Shown here: positions 43,261-52,287 of the stretch, piece after piece
Layout of the letters: the number at the start of each line of letters is the position of its first letter
Position numbering within the stretch: the stretch's first letter is position 1
Assembly (NCBI GenBank): GCA_020638995.1
Contig: JACKHM010000004.1
Span: forward strand, 1,054,001 to 1,118,000
DNA length: 64,000 nucleotides
Direction: 5' to 3'
Source of the DNA: Planctomycetaceae bacterium
GTDB lineage: Bacteria; Planctomycetota; Planctomycetia; Pirellulales; Pirellulaceae
The notes under the pieces: model-generated
Database searches by the model: none
What the model was told of the DNA's origin: nothing
What the model saw: the letters and a program-made list of their open reading frames with translations, nothing else
Translations under genes and position numbers: made by a program

Positions 43261-44246
43261 ATCGACTCAACGAACTTCGAGAACACGCGCGCCGTGCCGG
43301 CGAAAAGCTAGTCGAGGATCTGCGGTTCGCCAATGTGACGACTGGCGGGTGGGTGAATCGAGAGCAAGCCGATCTCGAGATGTCGCGGATTATGAATTCG
43401 TGCCTCGATGATCTCGCTTCAACAAATTGCTGGGGTCAAGAGAATCGAATTCCCTCACGAGCTTTGTGGAAGGTCGCAGGCGAGACGCTTGCCACCGGCT
43501 GGTTGCAAAATCACGCTCGTCAGAAGCCGCGAGGGTATGCGGGTGACTTTGAAATGCTCGAGCGGATCGTAAATAGGACGCTCAGCTCCACGCCATTAGG
43601 TCGTGCGTTTGACCACTTTTTCCAGGAGCAAGCGGCGCCCGAAGCGGTGCGGGCTCGCACGAAGTTGGTTGCAGAAAGCATCGTAGATGTCGTGCGTCAA
43701 TCTTCTAACAAGCTGATTCGCGTATGCAGCGTCGGCTCCGGAGCCGCGATTGATGTAGAACTTGCCTGTCGCGAGCTATCGTTGATCGAGCGAGGTAAGA
43801 TCGAAGTCACCTTGCTCGATATCGATCCGGATGCTCTGGTTCACGCCGAGCAGCGACTGAGCCCGCTCCTCGCTCGAGAGCAACTACATTTGCAACGGGA
43901 AAACCTGTTTCGGCTGCCTCGACTAAATCGCACGAAGTCGGTACTCGGAGATGCTGATTTCATCTCGTGTACCGGACTTTTCGACTATCTGCCCAACGAC
44001 GATGCCATCGCGATGTTGCGGTGTTTTTGGAGTTGCCTCAAAGCGGACGGCGAGATGATGCTGTTTAACTTTGCGCCTTCCAACCCTAGTCAAGCGTATA
44101 TGGAATGGATTGGGAACTGGTATTTGATCTATCGGGACGAGTCGAATATCCATGATCTGATCGACCGAGCGGTTGGAATTCCACGTCGAATCCGGATTGA
44201 TCGAGAGGACTCGCAGGCGAGCATTTACGCAGCCTGCCGCAAATAA
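43257..44246 (+). CDS. SAM-dependent methyltransferase, class I
   Basis: A 329-residue protein starting at ATG 43257 within the ATGA overlap. Helical N-terminus (1-120) with KPRGYAGDFEMLERIVNRT, a motif typical for proteins annotated as extracellular-factor 3-hydroxypalmitate methyl ester synthesis (PhcB-like), followed by a Rossmann methyltransferase: VCSVGSGAAIDVE (SAM glycine loop), VTLLDIDPDALVHAE (acidic ligand), DFISCTGLFDYL. Coupling to the phosphatase-like gene suggests modification of a common lipid or small molecule; substrate unknown. Confidence 0.8.
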   Translation: MNRLNELREHARRAGEKLVEDLRFANVTTGGWVNREQADLEMSRIMNSCLDDLASTNCWGQENRIPSRALWKVAGETLATGWLQNHARQKPRGYAGDFEMLERIVNRTLSSTPLGRAFDHFFQEQAAPEAVRARTKLVAESIVDVVRQSSNKLIRVCSVGSGAAIDVELACRELSLIERGKIEVTLLDIDPDALVHAEQRLSPLLAREQLHLQRENLFRLPRLNRTKSVLGDADFISCTGLFDYLPNDDAIAMLRCFWSCLKADGEMMLFNFAPSNPSQAYMEWIGNWYLIYRDESNIHDLIDRAVGIPRRIRIDREDSQASIYAACRK

Positions 44247-44399
44247 GTCTGATCGAAAAAATACAGAGCCGGGTGTCCTGGCTGCCATCTGCGGCATGGT
44301 TTTTACCGCTGAGCGACGATTAACTAGCACGCTGTCAAAATGACATGAGACGTTCAGATGCCCGATCTGTGCTTTCTGTTAGTGAATTTGACCAGCACT

Positions 44400-44426
44400 C
44401 TAAGGTGTACATTAGAAACACCTTAG
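44400..44426. promoter_or_regulatory. CIRCE-like inverted repeat before groEL
   Basis: Nine-base perfect arms CTAAGGTGT and ACACCTTAG separated by exactly 9 nt. The 9-N9-9 geometry equals the HrcA operator CIRCE (TTAGCACTC-N9-GAGTGCTAA), but the sequence differs. A TTGACC box lies at 44388-44393, so the repeat would overlap the -10 region. It is the only notable feature in 44247-44611. Confidence 0.55.
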
Positions 44427-44611
44427 GGATGCGACTGGCGAGTTGGCACACAGCTTGCTGTTAAGGGCGACTTCATGTGGCGGCCTGCCATATTGTGCTG
44501 TAGCGCAAAGTGCGAGTTACAGGTCGTCGACGGACAGTCCGTTGTGGCTAGCCTTCGGCGGCTCCTGATAATACAGATTTTCAAGCATCACCTTCGAGGA
44601 GGAAACCTCAC

Positions 44612-46306
44612 GTGGCAAAGCAGATGGTTTTTGACGATGAGGCGAGCCAACCGTTGTTGGCTGGAGTGTCGAAGCTCGCTCGAGCTGTCCGGAGCACGCT
44701 GGGCCCCCGGGGTCGGAATGCTGTGCTCGACAAAGGCTGGGGATCCCCAAAGGTCACGAAGGATGGGGTGACCGTCGCTGAGGATATCGATCTCGATGAC
44801 CCCGACGAAAACTTGGGCGCTCAGCTGGTAAAAGAAGCTGCAAGCAAGACAAACGACGTTGCCGGTGATGGAACCACGACCGCGACCGTGCTGGCGGAGG
44901 CGATCTACCGGGAAGGTTTAAAGATGGTTGCTGCCGGTGGGGATGCGATGGCGTTGGCTCGCGGAATGGCCAAGGGTACGGAGGCCGTTGCTGAAGCGAT
45001 CGGTAAGTTGGCGACGCCGATCGGTGAGAAGAACAAGAAAGAGATTCAGCAGGTAGCGACGATCGCAGGAAATAACGATCCGACGATTGGCAAGGTGCTG
45101 GCTGATGCGTTTTTGAAGGTCGGGAAAGACGGCGTTATTACCGTTGAAGAGGGTCGCGGTAGCGAGACAACCGTCGAGGTTGTCGAAGGTATGCAATTCG
45201 ATCGCGGCTTTCTTTCGCCTCACTTTGTTACAAATCAAGACGAAGTGATTGTTGAGTATGATGACTGCTACATTCTTCTCTTCGAGGAAAAGATCTCGAC
45301 CAACAAGAAGCTCATTCCGCTCCTTGAAGCGATCAGCAAGGCAAATAAGCCTTTGCTGATTGTTGCCGAGGATGTCGAAGGTGAAGCTCTTGCAACGCTT
45401 GTTGTTAATAAGATGCGAGGCATTCTTCAGGTGTGTGCGGTCAAGGCTCCTGGCTATGGTGATCGTCGCAAGGCGATGATGGGGGATCTTGGGGTTCTCA
45501 CGGCTGGTACTCCGATTTTCAAGGATCTCGGTATCGAGCTGGAGAGCGTTGGCCTGAAAGATCTCGGTCGTGCCAAGAAGGTCAAGGTCACATCGGAGCA
45601 CACGATAATCGTTGGCGGTGCCGGTAAAAAGGCGGACATCGACGGTCGCGCGGATCAGATTCGTCGTGAAATCGAGGTGACCGATAGTGAGTACGACCGC
45701 GAAAAGCTTCAAGAGCGTCTGGCGAAGCTCGCTGGTGGTGTCGCTCAGATTAGCTGCGGGGCTGCGACTGAAACGGAAATGAAAGAGCGAAAAGCCTTGC
45801 TCGAAGATGCCAGGGCCGCGACACAGGCTGCCCTCGAATCGGGCGTTGTTCCTGGCGGCGGCGTCGCCTTGCTTCGCTGTGAAAAGGTCATCGACAAGCT
45901 CAAGCTTGAAGGCGACGAAGCCCTTGGTGCTCGGATAATTCGCAATGTCCTTGATCAGCCGCTTCGCGCGATCGCAAACAACGCCGGCTTGGACGGCGCG
46001 GTTGTCGTGAACCGTGTTCGACAGCTGAAGGGCAAGAACGATGGCTATGACGCAGATAAGGATTCCTACTGCGACTTAGTCGCGGCTGGTGTTATCGATC
46101 CTGCGAAGGTGGTCACCACCGCCCTGCAGAATGCGGCCAGCGTCGCGTCTTTGTTGTTGACCACATCTGCCCTGATCACTGAAATTCCGAAGGAAGATGA
46201 AGGTGGTGATCACGATCATCACGATCACGGCATGGGTGGTGGAATGGATCCGATGGGAGGCATGGGTGGAATGGGTGGCATGGGTGGAATGCCGGGCATG
46301 ATGTAA
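44612..46306 (+). CDS. groEL: Chaperonin GroEL, first copy
   Basis: A 564-residue 60-kDa chaperonin from GTG 44612, with GAGGA 8 nt upstream. ATP-binding motifs VAGDGTTTATVLAE and GVVPGGGVALLR are present, with intermediate and apical domains of normal length. The tail is special: an acidic His-rich segment (GGDHDHHDHG) followed by the GGM repeats usual for the folding chamber. It folds proteins with GroES at 46387. First gene of the chaperone cluster and preceded by a CIRCE-like repeat. Confidence 0.97.
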   Translation: MAKQMVFDDEASQPLLAGVSKLARAVRSTLGPRGRNAVLDKGWGSPKVTKDGVTVAEDIDLDDPDENLGAQLVKEAASKTNDVAGDGTTTATVLAEAIYREGLKMVAAGGDAMALARGMAKGTEAVAEAIGKLATPIGEKNKKEIQQVATIAGNNDPTIGKVLADAFLKVGKDGVITVEEGRGSETTVEVVEGMQFDRGFLSPHFVTNQDEVIVEYDDCYILLFEEKISTNKKLIPLLEAISKANKPLLIVAEDVEGEALATLVVNKMRGILQVCAVKAPGYGDRRKAMMGDLGVLTAGTPIFKDLGIELESVGLKDLGRAKKVKVTSEHTIIVGGAGKKADIDGRADQIRREIEVTDSEYDREKLQERLAKLAGGVAQISCGAATETEMKERKALLEDARAATQAALESGVVPGGGVALLRCEKVIDKLKLEGDEALGARIIRNVLDQPLRAIANNAGLDGAVVVNRVRQLKGKNDGYDADKDSYCDLVAAGVIDPAKVVTTALQNAASVASLLLTTSALITEIPKEDEGGDHDHHDHGMGGGMDPMGGMGGMGGMGGMPGMM

Positions 46307-46386
46307 TTGGTTTGACGAAACTGCAGCACGTTGTTTGATTCACAAATTGGCAATTAAGCAAATATACGTAGAAGGAATGTTTAGCG

Positions 46387-46686
46387 ATGGCAAAGATTAA
46401 AATTCGCCCCTTGGATGATCGTGTTGTGGTTGAGCCGGTTGAGGCTGAGCAAACGACGGCAGGTGGTATCGTGTTGCCTGACTCGGCGAAAGAAAAGCCT
46501 CAGCGAGGTAAGGTGTTGGCTGTTGGCCCCGGTCGTATGCTCGACAGTGGTCAGCGTGGCGAGTTGTCCGTGAGTGTCGGTGATGAGGTTATCTACGGCA
46601 AGTACGGCGGAACGGATATTGAAATTAATGGCGATGATGTCAAGATCCTTCGCGAGAGCGACATCTTGGCTAAGGTTGTCAGCTAA
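46387..46686 (+). CDS. groES: Co-chaperonin GroES
   Basis: A 99-residue protein with the GroES features: IRPLDDRVVVEPVEAEQ, mobile loop TTAGGIVLPDSAKEKPQRG, dome and C-terminal strand DDVKILRESDILAKV. Caps the GroEL ring. It lies between two groEL genes, 80 nt after the first and 84 nt before the second, unlike the usual groES-groEL order. Confidence 0.97.
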   Translation: MAKIKIRPLDDRVVVEPVEAEQTTAGGIVLPDSAKEKPQRGKVLAVGPGRMLDSGQRGELSVSVGDEVIYGKYGGTDIEINGDDVKILRESDILAKVVS

Positions 46687-46770
46687 CAATAAGTCATGCA
46701 TCGGCGGGACGGCGGTTTGGCCGGGTCGCCGTTGACTTCAACGAACACTTTAATATGAGGGTCTTCCAGC

Positions 46771-48429
46771 GTGGCGAAGCAATTACTTTTTGAAGACCAC
46801 GCCCGAGCAAAAATGTTGCAGGGCGTTGATAAACTTGCCGACGCCGTGGCAGTTACGATGGGTCCTACCGGTCGTAATGTGATCATCGACAAATCGTTCG
46901 GTGGTCCAACCGTCACGAAAGACGGTGTCACTGTCGCAAAGGAAATTGAACTCGAAGATCGCTTCGAGAACATGGGTGCAAAGTTAGTGGTTGAGGTTGC
47001 CCAAAAGACTTCGGATCTCGCCGGGGATGGCACCACAACCGCGACAGTTCTGGCGCGAACGATCTTCAAAGAAGGACTTCGCAATATTGTTGCTGGAAGC
47101 AACCCAACGGCAATTCGTCGCGGGATCGAAAAAGCTGTGGCTGCCGCCGAAGACAAGCTCTTCTCGATGGCCAAGCCGGTTTCCGACAAGCAACAAGTGG
47201 CCCATGTCGGCGCAATTAGTGCAAACAACGATATGGTGATTGGCGAGTTGCTCGCGGACGCGCTTCACCGCGTCGGCAAGGACGGGGTAATTACCGTCGA
47301 AGAAGGGAAAACAGCCGACACGAAGGTCGAGTACGTCGACGGAATGCAGTTCGACAAGGGCTTCGTTTCGCCGTATTTCATCAACCAACCTGCCGACATG
47401 AATTGTGTACTGGAGAATGCGTCGATTCTGATCCATGAGAAAAAGATCAGCAATCTGCGTGACTTAGTTCCAATCCTGGAAAAGGTGGGTCAGGCTGGTA
47501 AGCCGTTGCTGATTATCGCTGAGGATGTCGATGCAGAAGCATTAACGCTCCTGGTCGTCAACAAGCTGCGCGGCGTGTTGAATGTCTGTGCGGTGAAGGC
47601 TCCTGGATTTGGCGATCGTCGCAAGGCAATGCTCGGTGACATTGCGACGCTGACGGGTGGGACGCTCATCAGCGAAGACCTGGGCATTCAACTGGAGAGC
47701 CTTGAGCTCGCCCACCTTGGCAAGGCCAAGAAGATTACGGTCGACAAGAGCAGCACCACAATCGTCGAGGGTGCGGGCGCCCGATCGGAAATCGATAAGC
47801 GGATCACTCAGATTCGAAATCAGATCGATCAATGTGACAGCGAGTACGACAAGGAAAAGTTTCAAGAACGGCTCGCCAAACTGTCTGGTGGTGTTGCGAT
47901 CATTTCAGTCGGTGCCGAGACCGAAGCTGATATGAAGCAGAAGAAGGCACGCGTCGAAGACGCGTTGCACGCGACCCGAGCTGCGGTTGAGGAAGGCATT
48001 CTTCCTGGTGGCGGTGTCGCTTTGCTGCGTTGCAAGGAAGCGGTCGAGGCGATCAAGGCTGCTCCGCTCAAGGATTCCAGTGGCTCGGTTCTAGTGGCTG
48101 CGGCCAAGGGCGATGAGAAGATCGGTGTTGACATTGTTCTTCGTGCTCTCGACGGGCCGCTCCGTCAGATTGCTGACAATTGTGGAATCGATGGTTCGGT
48201 GATTGTCGACGAAGTCTCGCAAAAGTCCGAGAACCAGGGCTACAACGCGAACGCTGGCGAGTACACCGATATGTTCAAAGCCGGCATCATCGATCCGGTC
48301 AAGGTGGTTCGAACGGCCCTTAGCAATGCCGCAAGTATTGCGGGCCTTTTATTGACGACTGAGGCCTTAGTCACGAACTTCGACAAAGACGACAAAGACA
48401 AGACTCGCATCGAAGGAAGTGTTCGGTAG
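46771..48429 (+). CDS. groEL2: Chaperonin GroEL, second copy
   Basis: A 552-residue GroEL from GTG 46771. The ATPase residues are intact (AGDGTTTATVLARTIF, GILPGGGVALLR), but the C-terminus ends DKDDKDKTRIEGSVR without the GGM tail. It is clearly diverged from the first copy, so the two probably form separate rings with different clients. A terminator follows at 48457. The groEL1-groES-groEL2 order is conserved in planctomycetes as I recall from Rhodopirellula. Confidence 0.96.
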   Translation: MAKQLLFEDHARAKMLQGVDKLADAVAVTMGPTGRNVIIDKSFGGPTVTKDGVTVAKEIELEDRFENMGAKLVVEVAQKTSDLAGDGTTTATVLARTIFKEGLRNIVAGSNPTAIRRGIEKAVAAAEDKLFSMAKPVSDKQQVAHVGAISANNDMVIGELLADALHRVGKDGVITVEEGKTADTKVEYVDGMQFDKGFVSPYFINQPADMNCVLENASILIHEKKISNLRDLVPILEKVGQAGKPLLIIAEDVDAEALTLLVVNKLRGVLNVCAVKAPGFGDRRKAMLGDIATLTGGTLISEDLGIQLESLELAHLGKAKKITVDKSSTTIVEGAGARSEIDKRITQIRNQIDQCDSEYDKEKFQERLAKLSGGVAIISVGAETEADMKQKKARVEDALHATRAAVEEGILPGGGVALLRCKEAVEAIKAAPLKDSSGSVLVAAAKGDEKIGVDIVLRALDGPLRQIADNCGIDGSVIVDEVSQKSENQGYNANAGEYTDMFKAGIIDPVKVVRTALSNAASIAGLLLTTEALVTNFDKDDKDKTRIEGSVR

Positions 48430-48456
48430 TTAATTGACCTTTGGTCGGAAGCAATT

Positions 48457-48492
48457 GCGGGCCACTTCGCGTCTCGAAGTGGCTCGCTTTTT
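48457..48492 (+). terminator. Rho-independent terminator after groEL2
   Basis: Thirteen-base arms (48457-48469 and 48475-48487, one G-T pair) followed by TTTTT. It separates the chaperonin genes from dnaJ. Confidence 0.88.
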
Positions 48493-48557
48493 AGGCTCGC
48501 AGGCCAACTGGTGTTTGTGGTTTCGTTCAGATCCCTGACAACCGTGTTCCTCCTGCC

Positions 48558-49706
48558 ATGGCGACGATGGCTCAAAAGCGCGACTATTACGAGATTCTCG
48601 GTGTCTCTCGAACCGCATCGGATCGTGAGATCGCAAATGCTTATCGCAAGCTGGCGCTGAAGTACCATCCTGACGCGAATTCGAATGATGAGGACGCGAC
48701 GATTCGCTTCAAGGAGGCTGCGGAAGCCTACGAAGTTCTCAACGACGCCGAAAAACGCGCGCGATACGACCAATACGGTCACGCCGGGCTTGAGGGTGGC
48801 GGTAGTCAGTTCCACGACGTCGAGGACATATTTGAGGCCTTTGGCGGATTGTTCGGTGATCTATTCGGAGGCGGGGGGCGTCGTCGTGGCGGCGGAAGAC
48901 GTCAGCGCCGCGGGGCCGATGTGCGTTGCGACGCGACGCTGGACCTTGAAGAGGCCGCCCGAGGCGTTACGAAAACAGTCGAGTTTGCTCGCAGCAAGGG
49001 CTGCGGAACTTGCGGAGCAACAGGAGTCACGCCAGGCTCGACGAAGCAGACTTGCAGCCGCTGTGGCGGGCGCGGGCAAGTTGTCCAATCGGCGGGAATT
49101 CTTCGCGTCCAAACCGCGTGTCCAGCATGTCAAGGTGCTGGCTCCATTATCAGTGACCCCTGTCGAGATTGTCGCGGCCAGGGCTACGTGCCCGCAAAGG
49201 TGACGCTGAACGTCGCAATTCCGGCCGGCATCGACGATGGGATGCGCGTGCGGCTTCCTGGGGAAGGAGAGCCGAGCCCTGATGGTGGCCCGTCAGGTGA
49301 CTGTTACTGCTTTGTAGGTGTTCGAAAACATCGACTATTCGAGCGCGACGGAAGCCATCTGATTCTTCGCTTACCTATGACCTACACACAAGCCGCTCTG
49401 GGCGCGACGATCGAAGTGCCAACATTGGATGGTCCTTACGAACTAAAGGTCCCAGCTGGAACTCAGCCCGGAGATGTATTTCGTATCCGTGGGCAAGGGA
49501 TGCCGGATCCGCGAGGCGGAGCCCGGGGCGAGTTGCTCGTTCAAACATACATTGAGATACCAAAGAAGCTCTCCGCAGAGCAAGAAGCTCTGTTGCGGGA
49601 GCTCGCCGAACTCGAGCATTCGGATGTCACGCCGCATCGAAAGTCATTCTTGAAGACATTGCGAGACTATTTCGCATCGGTGACAGATAATGGGGGAGAA
49701 GAATAA
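48558..49706 (+). CDS. dnaJ: Chaperone DnaJ
   Basis: A 382-residue type I J-protein. J domain 8-75 with the HPD motif (KYHPDAN), Gly-rich linker with FGGLFGDLFGGGGRRRGGG, four Cys-x-x-Cys-x-Gly-x-Gly zinc modules (CGTCGATG, CSRCGGRG, CPACQGAG, CRDCRGQG), and the C-terminal client-binding domains. Works with DnaK (not in the window) and GrpE, encoded 2 nt downstream. ATG 48558 is used; ATG 48567 is an alternative. Confidence 0.97.
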   Translation: MATMAQKRDYYEILGVSRTASDREIANAYRKLALKYHPDANSNDEDATIRFKEAAEAYEVLNDAEKRARYDQYGHAGLEGGGSQFHDVEDIFEAFGGLFGDLFGGGGRRRGGGRRQRRGADVRCDATLDLEEAARGVTKTVEFARSKGCGTCGATGVTPGSTKQTCSRCGGRGQVVQSAGILRVQTACPACQGAGSIISDPCRDCRGQGYVPAKVTLNVAIPAGIDDGMRVRLPGEGEPSPDGGPSGDCYCFVGVRKHRLFERDGSHLILRLPMTYTQAALGATIEVPTLDGPYELKVPAGTQPGDVFRIRGQGMPDPRGGARGELLVQTYIEIPKKLSAEQEALLRELAELEHSDVTPHRKSFLKTLRDYFASVTDNGGEE

Positions 49707-49708
49707 AG

Positions 49709-50293
49709 ATGGCTGATCCTGAACCCAATGAGGACGACAACGAATTGCTGAATGATTTAGCAAGCGATGAATCTCGTGGAGAATCCAACAAGGAAATTCA
49801 GGGCGACCCGCTGGTCACAATCGAGTCGCTACAACAGCAACTTGACGAGGCCAATAACCGAGTGCTGAGGGCCCAAGCCGAACTCGAGAACTTTCGAAAG
49901 CGTGCAAGGCGAGACCTGGATGAGCAGCGACAATATGCGAATTTGCCGCTCGTTTCGGATCTTATTCCCGCGTTCGATAACTTGGACCGAGCGGTCGAAG
50001 CCGCAGAAAAAAATGAGAACGCGACTGGATTGCTGGAAGGTGTTAAGATGGTCGCCGTCCAAATTCAGTCGATCCTCGAACACTACAATTGTCGTCGTGT
50101 CGCGGCGGCTGGTGCCGAATTTGATCCGAACGTCCATGAAGCCATTGCTCAAGAACCGAGCGAAGACGTTCCGGCAGGAAGTGTCACTCGTGAGGTAAGA
50201 GTTGGATACCAACTGCATGATCGAGTAATTCGCCCTTCGCAAGTGATGGTGTCAATGGGTCCGCGACCTGCGGCAAACGAACAAGAATCCTGA
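49709..50293 (+). CDS. grpE: Nucleotide exchange factor GrpE
   Basis: A 194-residue protein: acidic N-terminus, coiled coil (about 40-95, LQQQLDEANNRVLRAQAELE), then the beta-domain with FDPNVHEAIAQEPSEDVPAG and VGYQLHDRVIRPSQVMVSMG, the family signature. It releases ADP from DnaK. It starts 2 nt after dnaJ and is surely co-translated. Confidence 0.96.
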   Translation: MADPEPNEDDNELLNDLASDESRGESNKEIQGDPLVTIESLQQQLDEANNRVLRAQAELENFRKRARRDLDEQRQYANLPLVSDLIPAFDNLDRAVEAAEKNENATGLLEGVKMVAVQIQSILEHYNCRRVAAAGAEFDPNVHEAIAQEPSEDVPAGSVTREVRVGYQLHDRVIRPSQVMVSMGPRPAANEQES

Positions 50294-50314
50294 GCTGACT
50301 GAAGGAACGCTATA

Positions 50315-50635
50315 ATGCCGACTTATGATTATGAGTGCGAAGGCTGTGGTCACGCGTTTGAGTTGTTCCAGACCATCAGCGAACCGGTGAAGAAGAAGTG
50401 TCCCCAGTGTAAGAAGTCAAAACTTCGCCGGTTGTTCGGTACTGGAGCAGCCGTGATGTTCAAAGGGTCAGGCTTCTACACCACCGATTATCGTAGCGAT
50501 TCTTACAAAAAGGCGGCCGCCGCCGATAAGAGCTCGACGAGCGACTCAAGCCCCAAAACGGAGAGCAAATCGACGGATTCAGCCTCCAAGACGGATTCGA
50601 CTAACTCCAACAAGGCCGCCAAATCCGATTCCTAG
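50315..50635 (+). CDS. FmdB-type zinc-ribbon protein
   Basis: A 106-residue protein with the FmdB/CxxC regulatory ribbon at the N-terminus (MPTYDYECEGCGHAFELFQT then KKCPQCKKSKLRRLFG), followed by a Ser/Thr/Lys-rich tail of low complexity. Such proteins are widespread, and a regulatory role is suspected but not proven. It follows grpE by 21 nt and precedes yacG by 23 nt, so it is part of the chaperone operon. Confidence 0.88.
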   Translation: MPTYDYECEGCGHAFELFQTISEPVKKKCPQCKKSKLRRLFGTGAAVMFKGSGFYTTDYRSDSYKKAAAADKSSTSDSSPKTESKSTDSASKTDSTNSNKAAKSDS

Positions 50636-50658
50636 ATTCCCGGGGTGGATATCCAGTC

Positions 50659-50847
50659 GTGAGTCGCCTTCGTTGCCCAACCTGTGATAAACTGTTCGAC
50701 GTCGAACAAACCAAGGCAATGCCCTTCTGTTCAGACAACTGCCGTCGGGTCGATTTAGGACGATGGCTGAAGGAGGAACATCGTCTTCCGCACGTCCCCG
50801 ACCCTGACGAGCTAGAGGAGTCGTTGTCGGACAACGAGCCTCAGTAG
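50659..50847 (+). CDS. yacG: DNA gyrase inhibitor YacG
   Basis: A 62-residue zinc protein from GTG 50659: CPTC ... PFCSDNCRRVDLGRWLKEEH is the YacG pattern (four Cys, then DLGRWL). In E. coli YacG binds GyrB and blocks DNA binding by gyrase. It probably ends the operon begun by dnaJ. Confidence 0.92.
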   Translation: MSRLRCPTCDKLFDVEQTKAMPFCSDNCRRVDLGRWLKEEHRLPHVPDPDELEESLSDNEPQ

Positions 50848-50913
50848 AAATTTCATCACTGGCGACACTTTCTATTTTCGAATCGCGGCAGACTGAAGTT
50901 GGAAGGAGCCGAT

Positions 50914-52161
50914 ATGACAGAAGAAGTCGGAGTCGTGCGGCGAATCGTATGGCGCGACATACTGCCGTGGTTGATCATTTTCCGAGCGTTTCGTATCTCT
51001 GTCAGCCTGCCGATCTTGTCGCTCGCGACAGTGGGGTGGTTGCTGACACCCATCGGGACGCAAATTGCCTCGTCGCTGTTCTTGGGCAATGACGATATCG
51101 TAGCGACGGGTGGGACGACACCTGTAAACGACTTCATTTCTGAGTCCGAGTTGCTTCAGATGATTCCCGGCATTTCGACCTTCACGTCAGCCTCAAACCC
51201 GATCTCACACGTTTATCAACACTTCACAGATCCCTTTGTACAACTTTTTAGCCGCAGCAATTCAATCCGCGAATCTGCTTTCCACCTTTTTCGCGGTGCG
51301 TGGTCGGTTGCAATTTGGGCTTTCTTTGCCGGGGCCATCACGAGGATCGCAACGGTACAACTAGGGCGCGAGGAACGTGTCGATCTTCGAAGTGCGATCA
51401 CGTACGCAACGCGTCAGTACGGTTGGAGTTTCGTCGCGCCGTTCTTTCCGCTGTTTGGTGTTTTGCTTGCCAGTTTGCCCCTGGTAGCCCTCGGCTTCTT
51501 AATGCGAGCGGAGGTCGGAATGGTCTTCGCGGGAATTGTCTGGCCTTTCGCGCTCCTCGGCGGTTTAGCGATGGCTACCTTGCTGCTTGGACTGCTGGCC
51601 GGATGGCCGCTGATGTGGCCGACGATCAGCAGTGAAGAACATGGCGACGCCTTCGAGGCGTTCAGCCGTAGTTTCTCATACATTTTTCAACGCCCGCTTC
51701 AATACATCTTTTACTTACTGCTGGCCGGTTTGATTGGTAGTATCGGTTGGGTGCTTGTGTCACACTTGTCCGAAGCAGTAATTGAATTGACCTACTTTGG
51801 AACGTCCTGGGGAGCAACGAACGATCGCATCGAACTGGTGCCCTTTGGCGACTATACAGGGATGCTAGGGACGGGCGTAAAGCTGATACGCATGTTCGAG
51901 GGCCTTGTCCGCACGGTCGCTATGGCATTTCACTTCAGCTATTTCTTTTGTGTGCTGACTGCGATTTATTTGGTGCTTCGCCGTGACGTCGATAAGACCG
52001 ACTTCGACGAGGTGTTCATCGAAGATGACAAGCCGAGTTACAGCCTCCCCCCACTCGAATCAAACGAAGCAGCCTCGTCTGCGGTCCGCTCTGAGACTGA
52101 GGAGGCTGGAGATGATTCACGCGTCTCCGAAGACCGCGGCGAAGACGCTGACGGCGGATAG
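50914..52161 (+). CDS. Multi-pass membrane protein, unknown
   Basis: A 415-residue protein from ATG 50914, chosen because GGAAGGAG lies directly upstream. It has several hydrophobic segments (about 25-47, 125-145, 170-192, 205-245, 275-300, 345-370) and an acidic cytoplasmic tail. It is typical of uncharacterised planctomycete membrane proteins with paired helices; no transport or enzyme motif was found. It follows yacG by 66 nt. Confidence 0.75.
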   Translation: MTEEVGVVRRIVWRDILPWLIIFRAFRISVSLPILSLATVGWLLTPIGTQIASSLFLGNDDIVATGGTTPVNDFISESELLQMIPGISTFTSASNPISHVYQHFTDPFVQLFSRSNSIRESAFHLFRGAWSVAIWAFFAGAITRIATVQLGREERVDLRSAITYATRQYGWSFVAPFFPLFGVLLASLPLVALGFLMRAEVGMVFAGIVWPFALLGGLAMATLLLGLLAGWPLMWPTISSEEHGDAFEAFSRSFSYIFQRPLQYIFYLLLAGLIGSIGWVLVSHLSEAVIELTYFGTSWGATNDRIELVPFGDYTGMLGTGVKLIRMFEGLVRTVAMAFHFSYFFCVLTAIYLVLRRDVDKTDFDEVFIEDDKPSYSLPPLESNEAASSAVRSETEEAGDDSRVSEDRGEDADGG

Positions 52162-52287
52162 CCGTTATCTGTATTTTGCCATTCGCGATCTTGGTTTTGG
52201 TGCGACGAATATCGATCTGCGAGACGTTGTTACGGCGAGTGCGTCTCCAAACACTTATTGCTGTAGAAACGCGACCGATCAGAAAGT

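Noticed and set aside
44400..44426. True CIRCE element
   Set aside because: Only the spacing fits; the arm sequence is not TTAGCACTC, so it is listed as CIRCE-like only.
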